From Paraglaciecola sp. (lineage in GTDB: Bacteria > Pseudomonadota > Gammaproteobacteria > Enterobacterales > Alteromonadaceae), in assembly GCA_009993955.1 (NCBI GenBank), contig JAACSL010000006.1, positions 62,001 to 126,000 of the forward strand: DNA of 64,000 nt, in the 5' to 3' direction. Numbering within the stretch: the first letter of the stretch is position 1; every line of letters begins with the position of its first letter. The position numbers and the translations under genes were made by a program. The notes under the pieces are model-generated. The model saw only the letters and a list, made by a program, of their open reading frames with translations. It was not told where the DNA came from and made no database searches. Below, piece by piece: positions 55,337 through 63,690 of this stretch.

Positions 55337-56602
55337 ATGTTATCTGTCAGCGTTGAAACGGTGGAGCATTGGCCGCTCCAGCGATTGATTCCCTATGCCA
55401 AAAATGCGCGCACTCATGACGATGCGCAGGTCTCTCAAATTGCCGGATCCATTGCCGAGTTTGGATTTGTTAATCCGATTCTGGTTGGGGATGACAACGT
55501 CATCATCGCAGGACATGGCCGACTCATGGCGGCCCAGCAATTAGGGCTGCGTGAAGTTCCGGTGATTGTGCTGGCCCATCTGTCCGCAGCTCAGCGCCGC
55601 GCGTTAGTGATTGCGGATAACAAGATTGCCGAGAATGCCGGCTGGAATGAAGACCTGCTGAAGCTTGAACTCGCCGACTTGAAAGACATCGGCTTCGATC
55701 TGGACCTCATTGGTTTCTCCGACGAGGAACTGGATGAGCTGCTCGGTGGCGATGATGATGCCGGCGAGTCAGACGAAGATGCGGTGCCTGAAATCGAACA
55801 GGAGCCCGTCAGTCAGAACGGCGATTTATGGCTCTTGGGTGATCACCGCCTTCTGTGTGGTGACTCCACCAATGCTCAGGATCTCGCCCGATTAATGGAT
55901 GGCGGTCTGGCCGATATGGCGTTTACCGATCCTCCCTACAACGTCGATTATGGCAACAACGCCAAAGACAAAATGCGAGGCAAAGACCGGCGCATTCTGA
56001 ATGATAATCTGGGCGATGATTTCTACGCGTTCTTGAAGGCAGCGCTTTCCAATATGCTGACGGTGACCAAGGGCGCCTGTTATGTGGCCATGTCCTCCAG
56101 CGAATTGGATACGCTGCAAAAAGCGTTCAGGGATGCTGGCGGCAAATGGTCGACATTCATCGTCTGGGCCAAGAATACCTTTACCTTGGGCCGCTCGGAT
56201 TACCAGCGTCAGTACGAACCGATTTTGTACGGCTGGCGCGAAGGCAACGACCATTACTGGTGTGGTGCCCGGGATCAAGGCGATGTCTGGTTTTTCAATA
56301 AGCCGGTCAAGAATGATCTGCATCCCACCATGAAACCAGTGGAGCTGGTCGAGCGGGCCATCCGCAATTCCAGCAAAAGTCGGGATGTGGTGTTGGATCT
56401 GTTTGGCGGTTCTGGGAGCACACTCATTGCCTGCGAGAAAACCCATCGATCAGCCAGGCTCATCGAGCTGGATCCGAAGTACGTGGATGTGATCGTGCGG
56501 CGTTGGCAGGACTATTCTGGAAAGCAGGCCACCCGAGCGTCGGATGGTCGGCCATTTGATGAAGTGGCGTTGGACGCTCAATCGGTAGTCGTATCCGATT
56601 GA
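55337..56602 (+). CDS. ParB-domain DNA methyltransferase (N6-adenine/N4-cytosine type)
   Basis: A 421-residue two-domain protein. N-terminal ParB/Srx-like domain (about 5-100, LIPYAKNARTHDD, IAGHGRLMAAQQLG) and C-terminal beta-class methylase (about 170-405) with catalytic FTDPPYNVDYG near 195 and the SAM motif DLFGGSGSTLIACE. Such fusions protect phage DNA from host restriction. ATG 55337 has AAGGT upstream and gives the family-like N-terminus. Its 3' end overlaps the minus-strand 90-residue gene by 25 bases. Confidence 0.9.
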   Translation: MLSVSVETVEHWPLQRLIPYAKNARTHDDAQVSQIAGSIAEFGFVNPILVGDDNVIIAGHGRLMAAQQLGLREVPVIVLAHLSAAQRRALVIADNKIAENAGWNEDLLKLELADLKDIGFDLDLIGFSDEELDELLGGDDDAGESDEDAVPEIEQEPVSQNGDLWLLGDHRLLCGDSTNAQDLARLMDGGLADMAFTDPPYNVDYGNNAKDKMRGKDRRILNDNLGDDFYAFLKAALSNMLTVTKGACYVAMSSSELDTLQKAFRDAGGKWSTFIVWAKNTFTLGRSDYQRQYEPILYGWREGNDHYWCGARDQGDVWFFNKPVKNDLHPTMKPVELVERAIRNSSKSRDVVLDLFGGSGSTLIACEKTHRSARLIELDPKYVDVIVRRWQDYSGKQATRASDGRPFDEVALDAQSVVVSD

Positions 56603-56850
56603 GGCAAATTAAAGTCGGTGAACTGTGATTCGAAAGCTTCGATTAAATCGCAAACCCGCTCCATGCGTAGTCGATTGACTGGTGTGACTGGCAGCGCCAT
56701 AAGCTGCTCGCCTTCAACCAGTGCCTCTCGATATTCTTCCTCGGAAATTTCCTCCGGTGGAAGCTGCGCATCCAGGTCAACATCGATATCTCCGACCAAT
56801 GCGCGGATCTTTTCAAGAAGCTCACGCGATGCTGGAACTGACTCACTCAA
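56578..56850 (-). CDS. Small acidic hypothetical protein after rloB
   Basis: A 90-residue, strongly acidic protein (many Glu/Asp, e.g. PPEEISEEEYREALVEGEQL). It follows rloB by 37 bases on the same strand and may be cotranscribed. Possibly a regulator, antitoxin or inhibitor for the RloAB pair; no family recognised. Confidence 0.65.
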   Translation of the reverse strand: MSESVPASRELLEKIRALVGDIDVDLDAQLPPEEISEEEYREALVEGEQLMALPVTPVNRLRMERVCDLIEAFESQFTDFNLPQSDTTTD

Positions 56851-56887
56851 TAGTTGAGTGAAGCCGTTGGATTGAGTCTGTGAGTCG

Positions 56888-57520
56888 TTAATTTTTTAAG
56901 TTCCTAAGATATTTCACCAGTTCATGAACTTCGGTTGACGGATTCTGTTCACCGGTTGCTTGTGCATCCCGCTGAGCTCTTTCAGCGTTCTGTATATCTG
57001 CGTCAAGGTTAGGAAGCAGTGCATCAAATATGCCTCGCATTCCTTTTGTATAGGCTGGCAACTCAGCTTTAAGCGATGACTGGCAGAGCTGAGCACCCGT
57101 CCTGCCATGGGCTGGATGAAACGGTGGCCTCTGATAACCGAAATGAAGCAATAGCCAGAACTCAAAGCAAGGCCAGGAGCGGGCAGAAACAATGTCACCG
57201 GCATTCAGCTGGCTTGATGCTGCATCAAAGTTGGTATGCTCATCGCGGTCGAATACACAGTAGACTTTGTCGAACTTTTCGCCCTGTTTGGATTCATCCT
57301 TTAGGAGCTTTTTCGCATGCTTCACGACTGACACCGGATCAGAACCGTGAGCCGGCGTCACTGCAATATTGGCAGTGCTGAGGCCATAGTGATTTCTGAG
57401 ATCCTCGAAATATACGGGTTCTGTTTTTTCGCCTTCACAGACAATTAAGACACGGTCGTATGGCTCTCGCTTGGGTGCTTTACGTCTTAAATCAGCAGGA
57501 TTTCTTGGCTTCCGTGGCAT
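56888..57520 (-). CDS. rloB: RloB-like protein (putative Toprim-type nuclease of AbiL-type defence)
   Basis: A 210-residue RloB-family protein. The N-terminal KPRNPADLRRKAPKREPYD and VLIVCEGEKTEPVYFEDLR, then VYCVFDRDEHTNF, form the acidic Toprim-like core, and SARSWPCFEFWLLLHF is the third conserved block. RloB is the partner of RloA, and the pair corresponds to AbiLii/AbiLi in phage abortive infection. It starts three bases after the rloA stop. Confidence 0.88.
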   Translation of the reverse strand: MPRKPRNPADLRRKAPKREPYDRVLIVCEGEKTEPVYFEDLRNHYGLSTANIAVTPAHGSDPVSVVKHAKKLLKDESKQGEKFDKVYCVFDRDEHTNFDAASSQLNAGDIVSARSWPCFEFWLLLHFGYQRPPFHPAHGRTGAQLCQSSLKAELPAYTKGMRGIFDALLPNLDADIQNAERAQRDAQATGEQNPSTEVHELVKYLRNLKN

Positions 57521-57523
57521 GCG

Positions 57524-58798
57524 CTATCCTCCAAAATTCTGAGTGATAGCGCGCAAAAACGGAAGTGCTCCGTACCGACCAGACAGATAAGCTCGTTCGA
57601 GATTGTCGACACCCTTGCGAGGGCTGAATTCTGTCAGAGGATAAAGCCTGGTATTTTGCTCTGCTTCTCGCTCGCAAAACCAAATCTGATCTCTTCGGAA
57701 AACATCCTGACTCAGGATTGATGTTTCGTGCGTAGAGAAAACCAGCTGCGCTTGATTCGGATTGCTTTCGCTGTTGTGAAATAGCTGAACCAGAAACTTA
57801 ACCAGCAACGGATGAAGGTTGTCGTGCAATTCATCAATAAAAAGCACGTGACCTTTTTCCAAGGAATCTAACCAAGGACCTGCGAAGCTGAACATTTTCC
57901 GAGTGCCATCAGATTCTTCATCCAAATCGAGCTCCACCAAATCGCCGGAATCGGATTTATGAAACGTGGTTAAACGAAGTTTTTTCTTTCCCTGAAATTC
58001 ATATTCAAGAAACTTGCGAACATGACTAGGCAATTCAGAGGGCAATGAATCTGATGAGAAATCTTCTTCATTAACGTGCACATCGGAGATGGCGAAGTCG
58101 GCTGCCTTAAGAAAATTTAGAACCTCGCTTTTACGATTATCTTGGCACCACTCAATCGAAAAATGAGGTGACCAACCACGAACGCCAGCAATACGAAGTT
58201 TGTTTGAAAACCAGTTAAAAACCGGTTGCAACTGCTGGCTATTCAACTGAATCGCAGTTGATAAAAACAAGGCATTGGAACGGGTCGCCCTTTTCCAGAC
58301 ATCTTTGTCACCGGTCAGTTTGTCGCCAAAACTGTACTCATATTCACCATCAGACTTAAGGGAGCGCTCAAACCACGTTTGAGTCCGTCCTTTGGGGAAA
58401 GCAAACAGCCACTCCTCATGAATGGCAGCAGACGTTGCCGAAAAGCCATATTGGTAGCGAATACCATCGGCGAGAATGGTGACTTCGAACACTGAGGGAG
58501 CTGAGCTGGTCTCCTCGCTGAACTTGAACGGCGTAACAGGCAGATCTTCCAGGTTTTGACTGGAAGTCATGACAATGCGCTGCATGGTGGCAAGGGCTTT
58601 AATCAAGTTGGATTTGCCGCCAGCGTTAGGGCCGTACAATGCTGCAGAGCGCAATAAGGGGATGTTCTTCACCCCCTTGGGTAGTAGTGGCTCCGTGACA
58701 TTGGTGTTATAAAGCTCATTTCCTGTGCCGGCAACCAAGCTTAAACGCGCCTCCTCTCGGACGGAACGGAAATTCTCCACTGAAAACTCTATAAGCAT
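57524..58798 (-). CDS. rloA: RloA-like ABC-type ATPase (AbiLi/AAA_21 family)
   Basis: A 424-residue ATPase related to SMC/OLD proteins. N-terminal FSVENFRSVREEARLS and Walker A GPNAGGKSN (56-64), Walker B and following Glu in HVLFIDELHDNLHPLL (about 318), and the H-loop VFSTHETSIL. It would sense infection and activate the RloB effector. First gene of a minus-strand three-gene cargo inserted between prophage early and packaging genes. Confidence 0.88.
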   Translation of the reverse strand: MLIEFSVENFRSVREEARLSLVAGTGNELYNTNVTEPLLPKGVKNIPLLRSAALYGPNAGGKSNLIKALATMQRIVMTSSQNLEDLPVTPFKFSEETSSAPSVFEVTILADGIRYQYGFSATSAAIHEEWLFAFPKGRTQTWFERSLKSDGEYEYSFGDKLTGDKDVWKRATRSNALFLSTAIQLNSQQLQPVFNWFSNKLRIAGVRGWSPHFSIEWCQDNRKSEVLNFLKAADFAISDVHVNEEDFSSDSLPSELPSHVRKFLEYEFQGKKKLRLTTFHKSDSGDLVELDLDEESDGTRKMFSFAGPWLDSLEKGHVLFIDELHDNLHPLLVKFLVQLFHNSESNPNQAQLVFSTHETSILSQDVFRRDQIWFCEREAEQNTRLYPLTEFSPRKGVDNLERAYLSGRYGALPFLRAITQNFGG

Positions 58799-58855
58799 GG
58801 CAGTACCTTATTAAATATCGAAAAACGTCAAATAAATGCAAAAATAGCATTTAAA

Positions 58856-59314
58856 TCAAGTTTTGTCATCAATTATCTGGTAATGGCGAGGCTGGCCTTC
58901 ATTTTTGTAAGAGGTAAGCGTCAACCCCAGGCGCTTTTTCAGAGTGTTGGAAAAGACGCCGCGCACCGTGTGCTTTTGCCAGCCGGTTTCCTGACAGATG
59001 TCCTCGATGCTGGCGCCTTCCGGGCGCTGTAGCAGCGTAATCATCCGGGCTTGCTTGGTGCCTTCTCGCAGGTTTACTCCGGCTTCAGCGTTTGTGGTAT
59101 TGGGCTCAGGCTCAAGACCGATGGCCTGGTAGCCGAGTGGCGCTATGGCATGGCCGTTTTCGTTGGTAATGATCAGCTCGCGCGTTAGCAGCCCCTGGAT
59201 CACCCGGGGTTTGATCCCGGCATTGATGTTGTCGGGCATGGGTTCGATGTTGCCATCGGGCCGCTTTGCAGCGGCGGTCAGGATGGTGATTTGGGTGGGT
59301 GTGAGTTGGCTCAT
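58856..59314 (-). CDS. DUF3489 domain protein
   Basis: A 152-residue protein: MSQLTPTQITILTAAAKRPD at the N-terminus and a C-terminal winged-helix-like DUF3489 (about 85-150, GASIEDICQETGWQKHTVRG and LGLTLTSYKNEGQ). Family members are found in phages and mobile elements and are presumed DNA-binding. ATG 59314 has AAGGAG six bases upstream. Confidence 0.87.
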   Translation of the reverse strand: MSQLTPTQITILTAAAKRPDGNIEPMPDNINAGIKPRVIQGLLTRELIITNENGHAIAPLGYQAIGLEPEPNTTNAEAGVNLREGTKQARMITLLQRPEGASIEDICQETGWQKHTVRGVFSNTLKKRLGLTLTSYKNEGQPRHYQIIDDKT

Positions 59315-59342
59315 GGTGGGCTCCTTTATTCGTCGGCCGCTC

Positions 59343-59591
59343 TCAGGCATCCATGCCTTTCGCGGCACTTGAACGTCCTGGTTCGTCGTACTCGCCTTCT
59401 TGGAAGGCAAAATCGGTCAGTTCTTTCAGCTTTTCGGCGATGTAGCCGAGGCTGCCGGCGTGCCCCCAGTTGATTTCATCGGGGTGGGCGTTGAAGTGGT
59501 CGTCGCTCAGTGCTTGCAGGCGGGCTAGTGCTTCGTCGATCTCCGCTTTGCGGGCCAAAAAGGTGTCGAGGGCGGTAGGTTTGCGGCTCAT
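59343..59591 (-). CDS. Small hypothetical phage protein
   Basis: An 82-residue protein (MSRKPTALDTFLARKAEIDE), predicted helical, probably cotranscribed with the DUF3489 gene 28 bases downstream. ATG 59591 with GGAGA upstream preferred over 59624. Function unknown. Confidence 0.75.
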   Translation of the reverse strand: MSRKPTALDTFLARKAEIDEALARLQALSDDHFNAHPDEINWGHAGSLGYIAEKLKELTDFAFQEGEYDEPGRSSAAKGMDA

Positions 59592-59697
59592 TTTGTTGTC
59601 TCCGTGTGCGCTTTCGTTAAGCACATGAACGCTTCCTTCGGAGCACTTATCAACTCAATTCCGCTTAATAATTCGATTAAAAACAGTAGGTTATGGC

Positions 59698-60240
59698 GTG
59701 GGCGTATCATTGCGGGCGTATGCCAAACATCGCGGAGTTTCTGATACGGCGGTGCGCAAGGCCGTCAAGGCTGGGCGCATATCGTTGGAACCTGACGGCA
59801 GTGTCGACATTGCCAAGGCCGATCGCCAATGGACACTCAATACCGACCAATCCCAACAACGAAAACCAGCAGCTGCGACCAAAGCAGTCCCCAAGGCTGC
59901 GTTGGATGCGGTTGACGAGACACTCAAGGAAAGTGGTGGTCCGGCCGCCGGCACCACCTATATGCAGGCGCGAACGGCCAACGAAGTGCTCAAGGCGCAG
60001 ACCAATCGGGTCAAGCTGCAGCAGCTAAAACAGGAACTGGTGGATCGCTCCAAGGCCATCGCCCACGTGTTCAAGCTGGCCCGCTCAGAACGTGATGCCT
60101 GGCTTAACTGGCCATCGCGGGTGTCAGCACAGATGGCGGCCCGTCTCGAAGTAGACCCTCATACGATGCACGTCGTATTGGAAGCGTCAGTGCGAGAGCA
60201 CTTGCAGGAGCTGGGTGAGATTCAATCGAGAGTGGACTAG
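59698..60240 (+). CDS. Phage terminase small subunit-like protein (Nu1-like)
   Basis: A 180-residue protein with an N-terminal winged HTH (VSLRAYAKHRGVSDTAVRKA, RISLEPDGSVDIAKADRQW) of the lambda Nu1 type and a C-terminal helical region. GTG start. It should bind the packaging site and recruit the large subunit, which is truncated just downstream. Confidence 0.85.
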   Translation: MGVSLRAYAKHRGVSDTAVRKAVKAGRISLEPDGSVDIAKADRQWTLNTDQSQQRKPAAATKAVPKAALDAVDETLKESGGPAAGTTYMQARTANEVLKAQTNRVKLQQLKQELVDRSKAIAHVFKLARSERDAWLNWPSRVSAQMAARLEVDPHTMHVVLEASVREHLQELGEIQSRVD

Positions 60241-60322
60241 CCGCACTAAACAAAATTAATGGGCTGTTGTTTTACCGCGCCTACTTCGGTTCGCAAAATA
60301 GATAGCCACAAGAAAGATCGAG

Positions 60323-60592
60323 ATGCTTATCGATGATTATGACGGCGCGCTGGACATCGACCGAGCATGGCGAGAAGGACTGACCCCCGATCCACTGTTA
60401 TCCGTTTCCGAATGGTCAGACCGGCATCGCATGCTGTCGAGCAAAGCCTCAGCGGAACCGGGTCGCTGGCGCACCAGCCGGACTCCCTACTTAAAAGCCA
60501 TCATGGATTGCCTGTCGCCAACCTCGCCCATTGAGCGGGTCGCGTTTATGATTGCAAGAGCCCAACAACCTAGGCGACCTGCTCAAGTATGA
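60323..60592 (+). pseudogene. Phage terminase large subunit (GpA), truncated N-terminal fragment
   Basis: The first about 76 residues match the N-terminus of GpA-type TerL (LSVSEWSDRHRMLSSKASAE, then PGRWRTSRTPYLKAIMDCLS and IERVAFM). The normal continuation with the Walker ATPase and nuclease is missing. The frame then reads out-of-frame DNA of the head-decoration gene and stops at 60592. The junction is near 60548-60555. The prophage cannot package DNA on its own. Confidence 0.88.
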
Positions 60593-60920
60593 GGCGCCCA
60601 ACCTGTATTCACGCGATCTCGCCACCGTCGCGGCCGGACAGCAACTCAGTCTTGGCACTGTGGTTGGCCTTGAGTCCGCCACCAACAAACTGCACGCGCT
60701 GGACCCTACGGCCACCGACGGTACAGAGGTTGCCGTTGGTGTGTTGGCGACGGATGTGGATGCCACGCTGATCGATGTTGACGATGCACTACTGATCGCT
60801 CGTCACGCGATTGTGGCCAGCGCCAGCATTGTTTGGCCGGCAGGTATTACTGCTGCGGAACAAGCGGAGGCGATTTCACAACTCAAAACACTCGGCGTGC
60901 TTGTTCGCGCGGCCGCCTAA
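60552..60920 (+). CDS. Phage head decoration protein, start lost at deletion junction
   Basis: A 122-residue sequence like lambda gpD-type decoration proteins (EPNNLGDLLKYEAPNLYSRD, VAAGQQLSLGTVVGL). A TGA stands directly before the TTG at 60552, so the native start codon and its ribosome site appear to be lost with the deletion. Poor expression is likely. Followed by the capsid gene after 15 bases. Confidence 0.82.
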   Translation: MQEPNNLGDLLKYEAPNLYSRDLATVAAGQQLSLGTVVGLESATNKLHALDPTATDGTEVAVGVLATDVDATLIDVDDALLIARHAIVASASIVWPAGITAAEQAEAISQLKTLGVLVRAAA

Positions 60921-60935
60921 TCGAGGACCTTCATC

Positions 60936-61937
60936 ATGCAAAACCCTTTTACCAATCCTGCGTTCTCGATGGCTGCACTGACGGCGGCAATCAATATTCT
61001 GCCGAACCGTTATGGGCGCATTGAAGATCTGGGGCTGATGCCGGCCAAGCCGGTACGTCAACGCCAGATCATCGTGGAAGAAATGAACGGCGTACTGAAT
61101 CTGCTGCCGACTTTACCACCGGGAGCGCCCGGTTCGGTGGGTACTCGCGGCAAGCGGAAGGTGCGCTCCTTTGTGATCCCACACATCCCTCACGATGATG
61201 TGGTGTTGCCGGAGGAAGTCCAGGGCATTCGCGCCTTTGGCTCGGAAACCGAAACTGAAGCCATCGCGGGTGTTATCGCCCGTCATCTGGAAACCATGCG
61301 CAACAAGCATGCGATCACGCTGGAGCATCTGCGCATGGGCGCGCTGAAAGGCGTCATTCTGGATGCCGATGGTTCGGTGCTTTACAACCTGTTTGATGAA
61401 TTTGGCATTACGGCACAAACCATCGCCTACGAACTAGGCACTACAGGCACCAACGTTAAAGCCAAGTGCCTGGCAACCTTGGCTGCCATTGAGGACAACC
61501 TCAAAGGTGAGTTCATGAACGGTGTGCACTGCCTTTGCTTACCTGAATTTTTCGCTGCACTAACGGGGCACGCCAAAGTCGAGAAGGCGTTCGAGAACTG
61601 GCAGCAAGGTGCGATCCTGATCAACGATGTGCGCCGTGGTTTCACTTACGCAGGTATTACCTTTGAGGAATATCGCGGTCAGGCGACCGACATCAATGGA
61701 ACGGCACGCCGTTTCATTGCAGCAGGTGAAGCTCATGCTTTCCCGATCGGCACCGTTGATACCTTCGGCACTTATTTTGCGCCTGCGGATTTCAATGAAA
61801 CGGTGAACACCTTGGGGCAGCCAGTCTATGCCAAACAGGAACCGCGCAAGTTTGATCGCGGTACCGACCTGCATACCCAGTCGAATCCCTTGCCGATGTG
61901 TCATCGCCCGGGTGTATTGATCAAGCTGACGGTGTAA
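60936..61937 (+). CDS. Phage major capsid protein (gpE family)
   Basis: A 333-residue lambda gpE-type major capsid protein. Visible are the N-terminal MQNPFTNPAFSMAALTAAIN, the VRSFVIPHIPHDDVV stretch, and the C-terminal DFNETVNTLGQPVYAKQEPR. HK97 fold expected. GAGGAC ribosome site upstream. Confidence 0.92.
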   Translation: MQNPFTNPAFSMAALTAAINILPNRYGRIEDLGLMPAKPVRQRQIIVEEMNGVLNLLPTLPPGAPGSVGTRGKRKVRSFVIPHIPHDDVVLPEEVQGIRAFGSETETEAIAGVIARHLETMRNKHAITLEHLRMGALKGVILDADGSVLYNLFDEFGITAQTIAYELGTTGTNVKAKCLATLAAIEDNLKGEFMNGVHCLCLPEFFAALTGHAKVEKAFENWQQGAILINDVRRGFTYAGITFEEYRGQATDINGTARRFIAAGEAHAFPIGTVDTFGTYFAPADFNETVNTLGQPVYAKQEPRKFDRGTDLHTQSNPLPMCHRPGVLIKLTV

Positions 61938-61939
61938 CG

Positions 61940-62218
61940 GTGCGCATCGAGGACTTTTACCAATCCGCGCAACGTGCTGGTTTGCTCACCCAGGTGAACG
62001 CTAATGGCAGCTCCGTGTATTGCGCCTTTCGGTCACCGGAAGAAACCGTTCTGGATGGTTTGGCCCTGTCGCGTGACTACCAAATCGACTACCCAGTTAG
62101 TTGGTTGACACTCGCCATTGGCGACTTGGTCTACATCAATGGCACGAGCTATCAGGTGCGGGATATCCGCGTCATTGGTGATGGCACTGAGTGTCGCGCC
62201 AGCCTTTCTCAACGCTAA
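61940..62218 (+). CDS. Phage head-tail joining-type protein
   Basis: A 92-residue protein starting with GTG three bases after the capsid stop. Beta-rich, with a C-terminal pattern GDLVYINGTSYQVRDIRVI typical of small head-tail connector (FII-like) proteins. Assignment rests mainly on position. Confidence 0.65.
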   Translation: MRIEDFYQSAQRAGLLTQVNANGSSVYCAFRSPEETVLDGLALSRDYQIDYPVSWLTLAIGDLVYINGTSYQVRDIRVIGDGTECRASLSQR

Positions 62219-62236
62219 ACCAATCTAGGAATTTCT

Positions 62237-62662
62237 ATGTACTCAATCCGTGAGCAAGTCTTACGGGAGGTGGTCCTGCGTCTAACCAACGCAGTCGCTC
62301 CCGTTCCTGTTTTACGCATGCCAGTCGCTCCAGTGACGCGTGAAGCGAGTCCGGCTCTGCTGGTGTTTGCCGAAGGCGACGGCATTGCCGCCAACGCCAA
62401 CGGCGTGATGGATCGCGCACTAACACTGCGCCTGGTGGCCATCGCTCGCGATGACAACGCCTTCGATACCGCCGACCAACTGATCGTTGAGGCACATCGT
62501 GCGTTATTGATCGATTCAAACCTCGGCGGCCTTTGCCTCGGCATGACTCAGCTGGACTGTGAGTGGGATGTGGAGGATGCGGATAACACCGCAGTGGCCA
62601 TACCGGCACGCTTTGAAATCCGCTATCGAACCCTAAGCAACGACCTGACCCAAACGGGATAA
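62237..62662 (+). CDS. Phage tail terminator/completion-like protein
   Basis: A 141-residue protein: MYSIREQVLREVVLRLTNAV, with central ALTLRLVAIARDDNAF and the end pattern RFEIRYRT common in gpU/gpZ-like tail completion proteins. Between the connector and tail tube genes, as expected. Confidence 0.72.
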   Translation: MYSIREQVLREVVLRLTNAVAPVPVLRMPVAPVTREASPALLVFAEGDGIAANANGVMDRALTLRLVAIARDDNAFDTADQLIVEAHRALLIDSNLGGLCLGMTQLDCEWDVEDADNTAVAIPARFEIRYRTLSNDLTQTG

Positions 62663-62669
62663 ACCCCTT

Positions 62670-62849
62670 ATGAAAATAATTTTGTTAAAACCCCATACCC
62701 ACGCCGGTGCGGTTCACCCTGTGGATGCAGAACTGGACTTGGATGAGCCGACAGCCCAGTGGCTGATCGCCCAATCTGTGGCTCGTGTCATTGATGCAAC
62801 CGAATCCACGCAACCGAAATCATCTGCCCTTACACGTAAAGGAGACTAA
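62670..62849 (+). CDS. Small phage structural-module protein (DUF7210-like)
   Basis: A 59-residue protein (MKIILLKPHTHAGAVHPVD...) with TAQWLIAQSVARVID, like short proteins located ahead of tail tube genes in lambda-like phages. Starts eight bases after the previous stop. Confidence 0.7.
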   Translation: MKIILLKPHTHAGAVHPVDAELDLDEPTAQWLIAQSVARVIDATESTQPKSSALTRKGD

Positions 62850-62851
62850 CT

Positions 62852-63604
62852 ATGGCCTATTTTTCTGGACAGGGGCGCGTGTATATCGGCGCCCGCGATA
62901 GCAATGGCAATCCGCTGGGATTGAACTTTGTTGGCAACGTGCCTGAACTGAAAGTGTCGTTATCGGTGGAAACACTGGAACACCAGGAGTCTACAAGCGG
63001 CCAACGACTGACCGACCTGCAGTTAATCAAAACCAAAAAGGGTGAGTTCTCTTGCACTTTAGAAGAACTAATCGCAATCAATCTGGGGCTGGCGCTCTAT
63101 GGCACCACCACGGATCAGGTTAGCGGCACCGTCACCAATGAAACGCTGGCCACGCCCATGGCCACAGGCAGTCTGTATTTGCTGGCCAAACAAAACGTCT
63201 CGTCGGTGGTTATCAAAGATTCCAGCCCAACGCCCAAGACACTACCTGCGTCGCAATATCAGTTGAATGCGAAACACGGCTCTCTGCTGGTCAATGACAT
63301 CACCACCGGTGGCCCTTATGTCGAGCCGTTCAAGGCTGACTATGCCTACGGGGCCGCACAAAGTACCGCCATGTTCACACAGCCGTTGCCGGAACGTTGG
63401 ATCCGTTTCGAAGGGCTCAACACCGCCGATAGCAATCGCGAGGTGGTCATTGATCTCTATCGAGTGGCCATTAACCCGGCCAAAGAACTGTCGGTGATTA
63501 CCGATGAGCTGCTGAAGTTTGAACTGTCGGGCCAGGTTCTAGCCGACACCCTGAAACCGGCGGCTGGCGATCTCGGCCAGTTCGGCCGCATCGTGTTGTT
63601 GTGA
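62852..63604 (+). CDS. Phage major tail tube protein
   Basis: A 250-residue beta-rich protein, MAYFSGQGRVYIGARDSNGN, with internal VSLSVETLEHQES-like and PLPERWIRFEGLNTADSNRE segments; matches the class of tail tube proteins in long-tailed siphophages. GGAGA ribosome site overlapping the previous stop. Length and position agree with a non-contractile tail. Confidence 0.83.
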   Translation: MAYFSGQGRVYIGARDSNGNPLGLNFVGNVPELKVSLSVETLEHQESTSGQRLTDLQLIKTKKGEFSCTLEELIAINLGLALYGTTTDQVSGTVTNETLATPMATGSLYLLAKQNVSSVVIKDSSPTPKTLPASQYQLNAKHGSLLVNDITTGGPYVEPFKADYAYGAAQSTAMFTQPLPERWIRFEGLNTADSNREVVIDLYRVAINPAKELSVITDELLKFELSGQVLADTLKPAAGDLGQFGRIVLL

Positions 63605-63612
63605 GGTGAGTG

Positions 63613-63690
63613 ATGACAAAACGACAGGATTGGCGTTTTGCACGCCTGCAAGGCGCCCCCATGGGTGGCGCACAGGGAGGTGCGCCATGA
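63613..63690 (+). CDS. Possible 25-residue leader-like ORF
   Basis: A 25-codon frame (MTKRQDWRFARLQGAPMGGA...) that ends in the ATGA overlap with the next gene. A tiny gene at this place is plausible for translational coupling, but it could be chance. No homology judged. Confidence 0.4.
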   Translation: MTKRQDWRFARLQGAPMGGAQGGAP

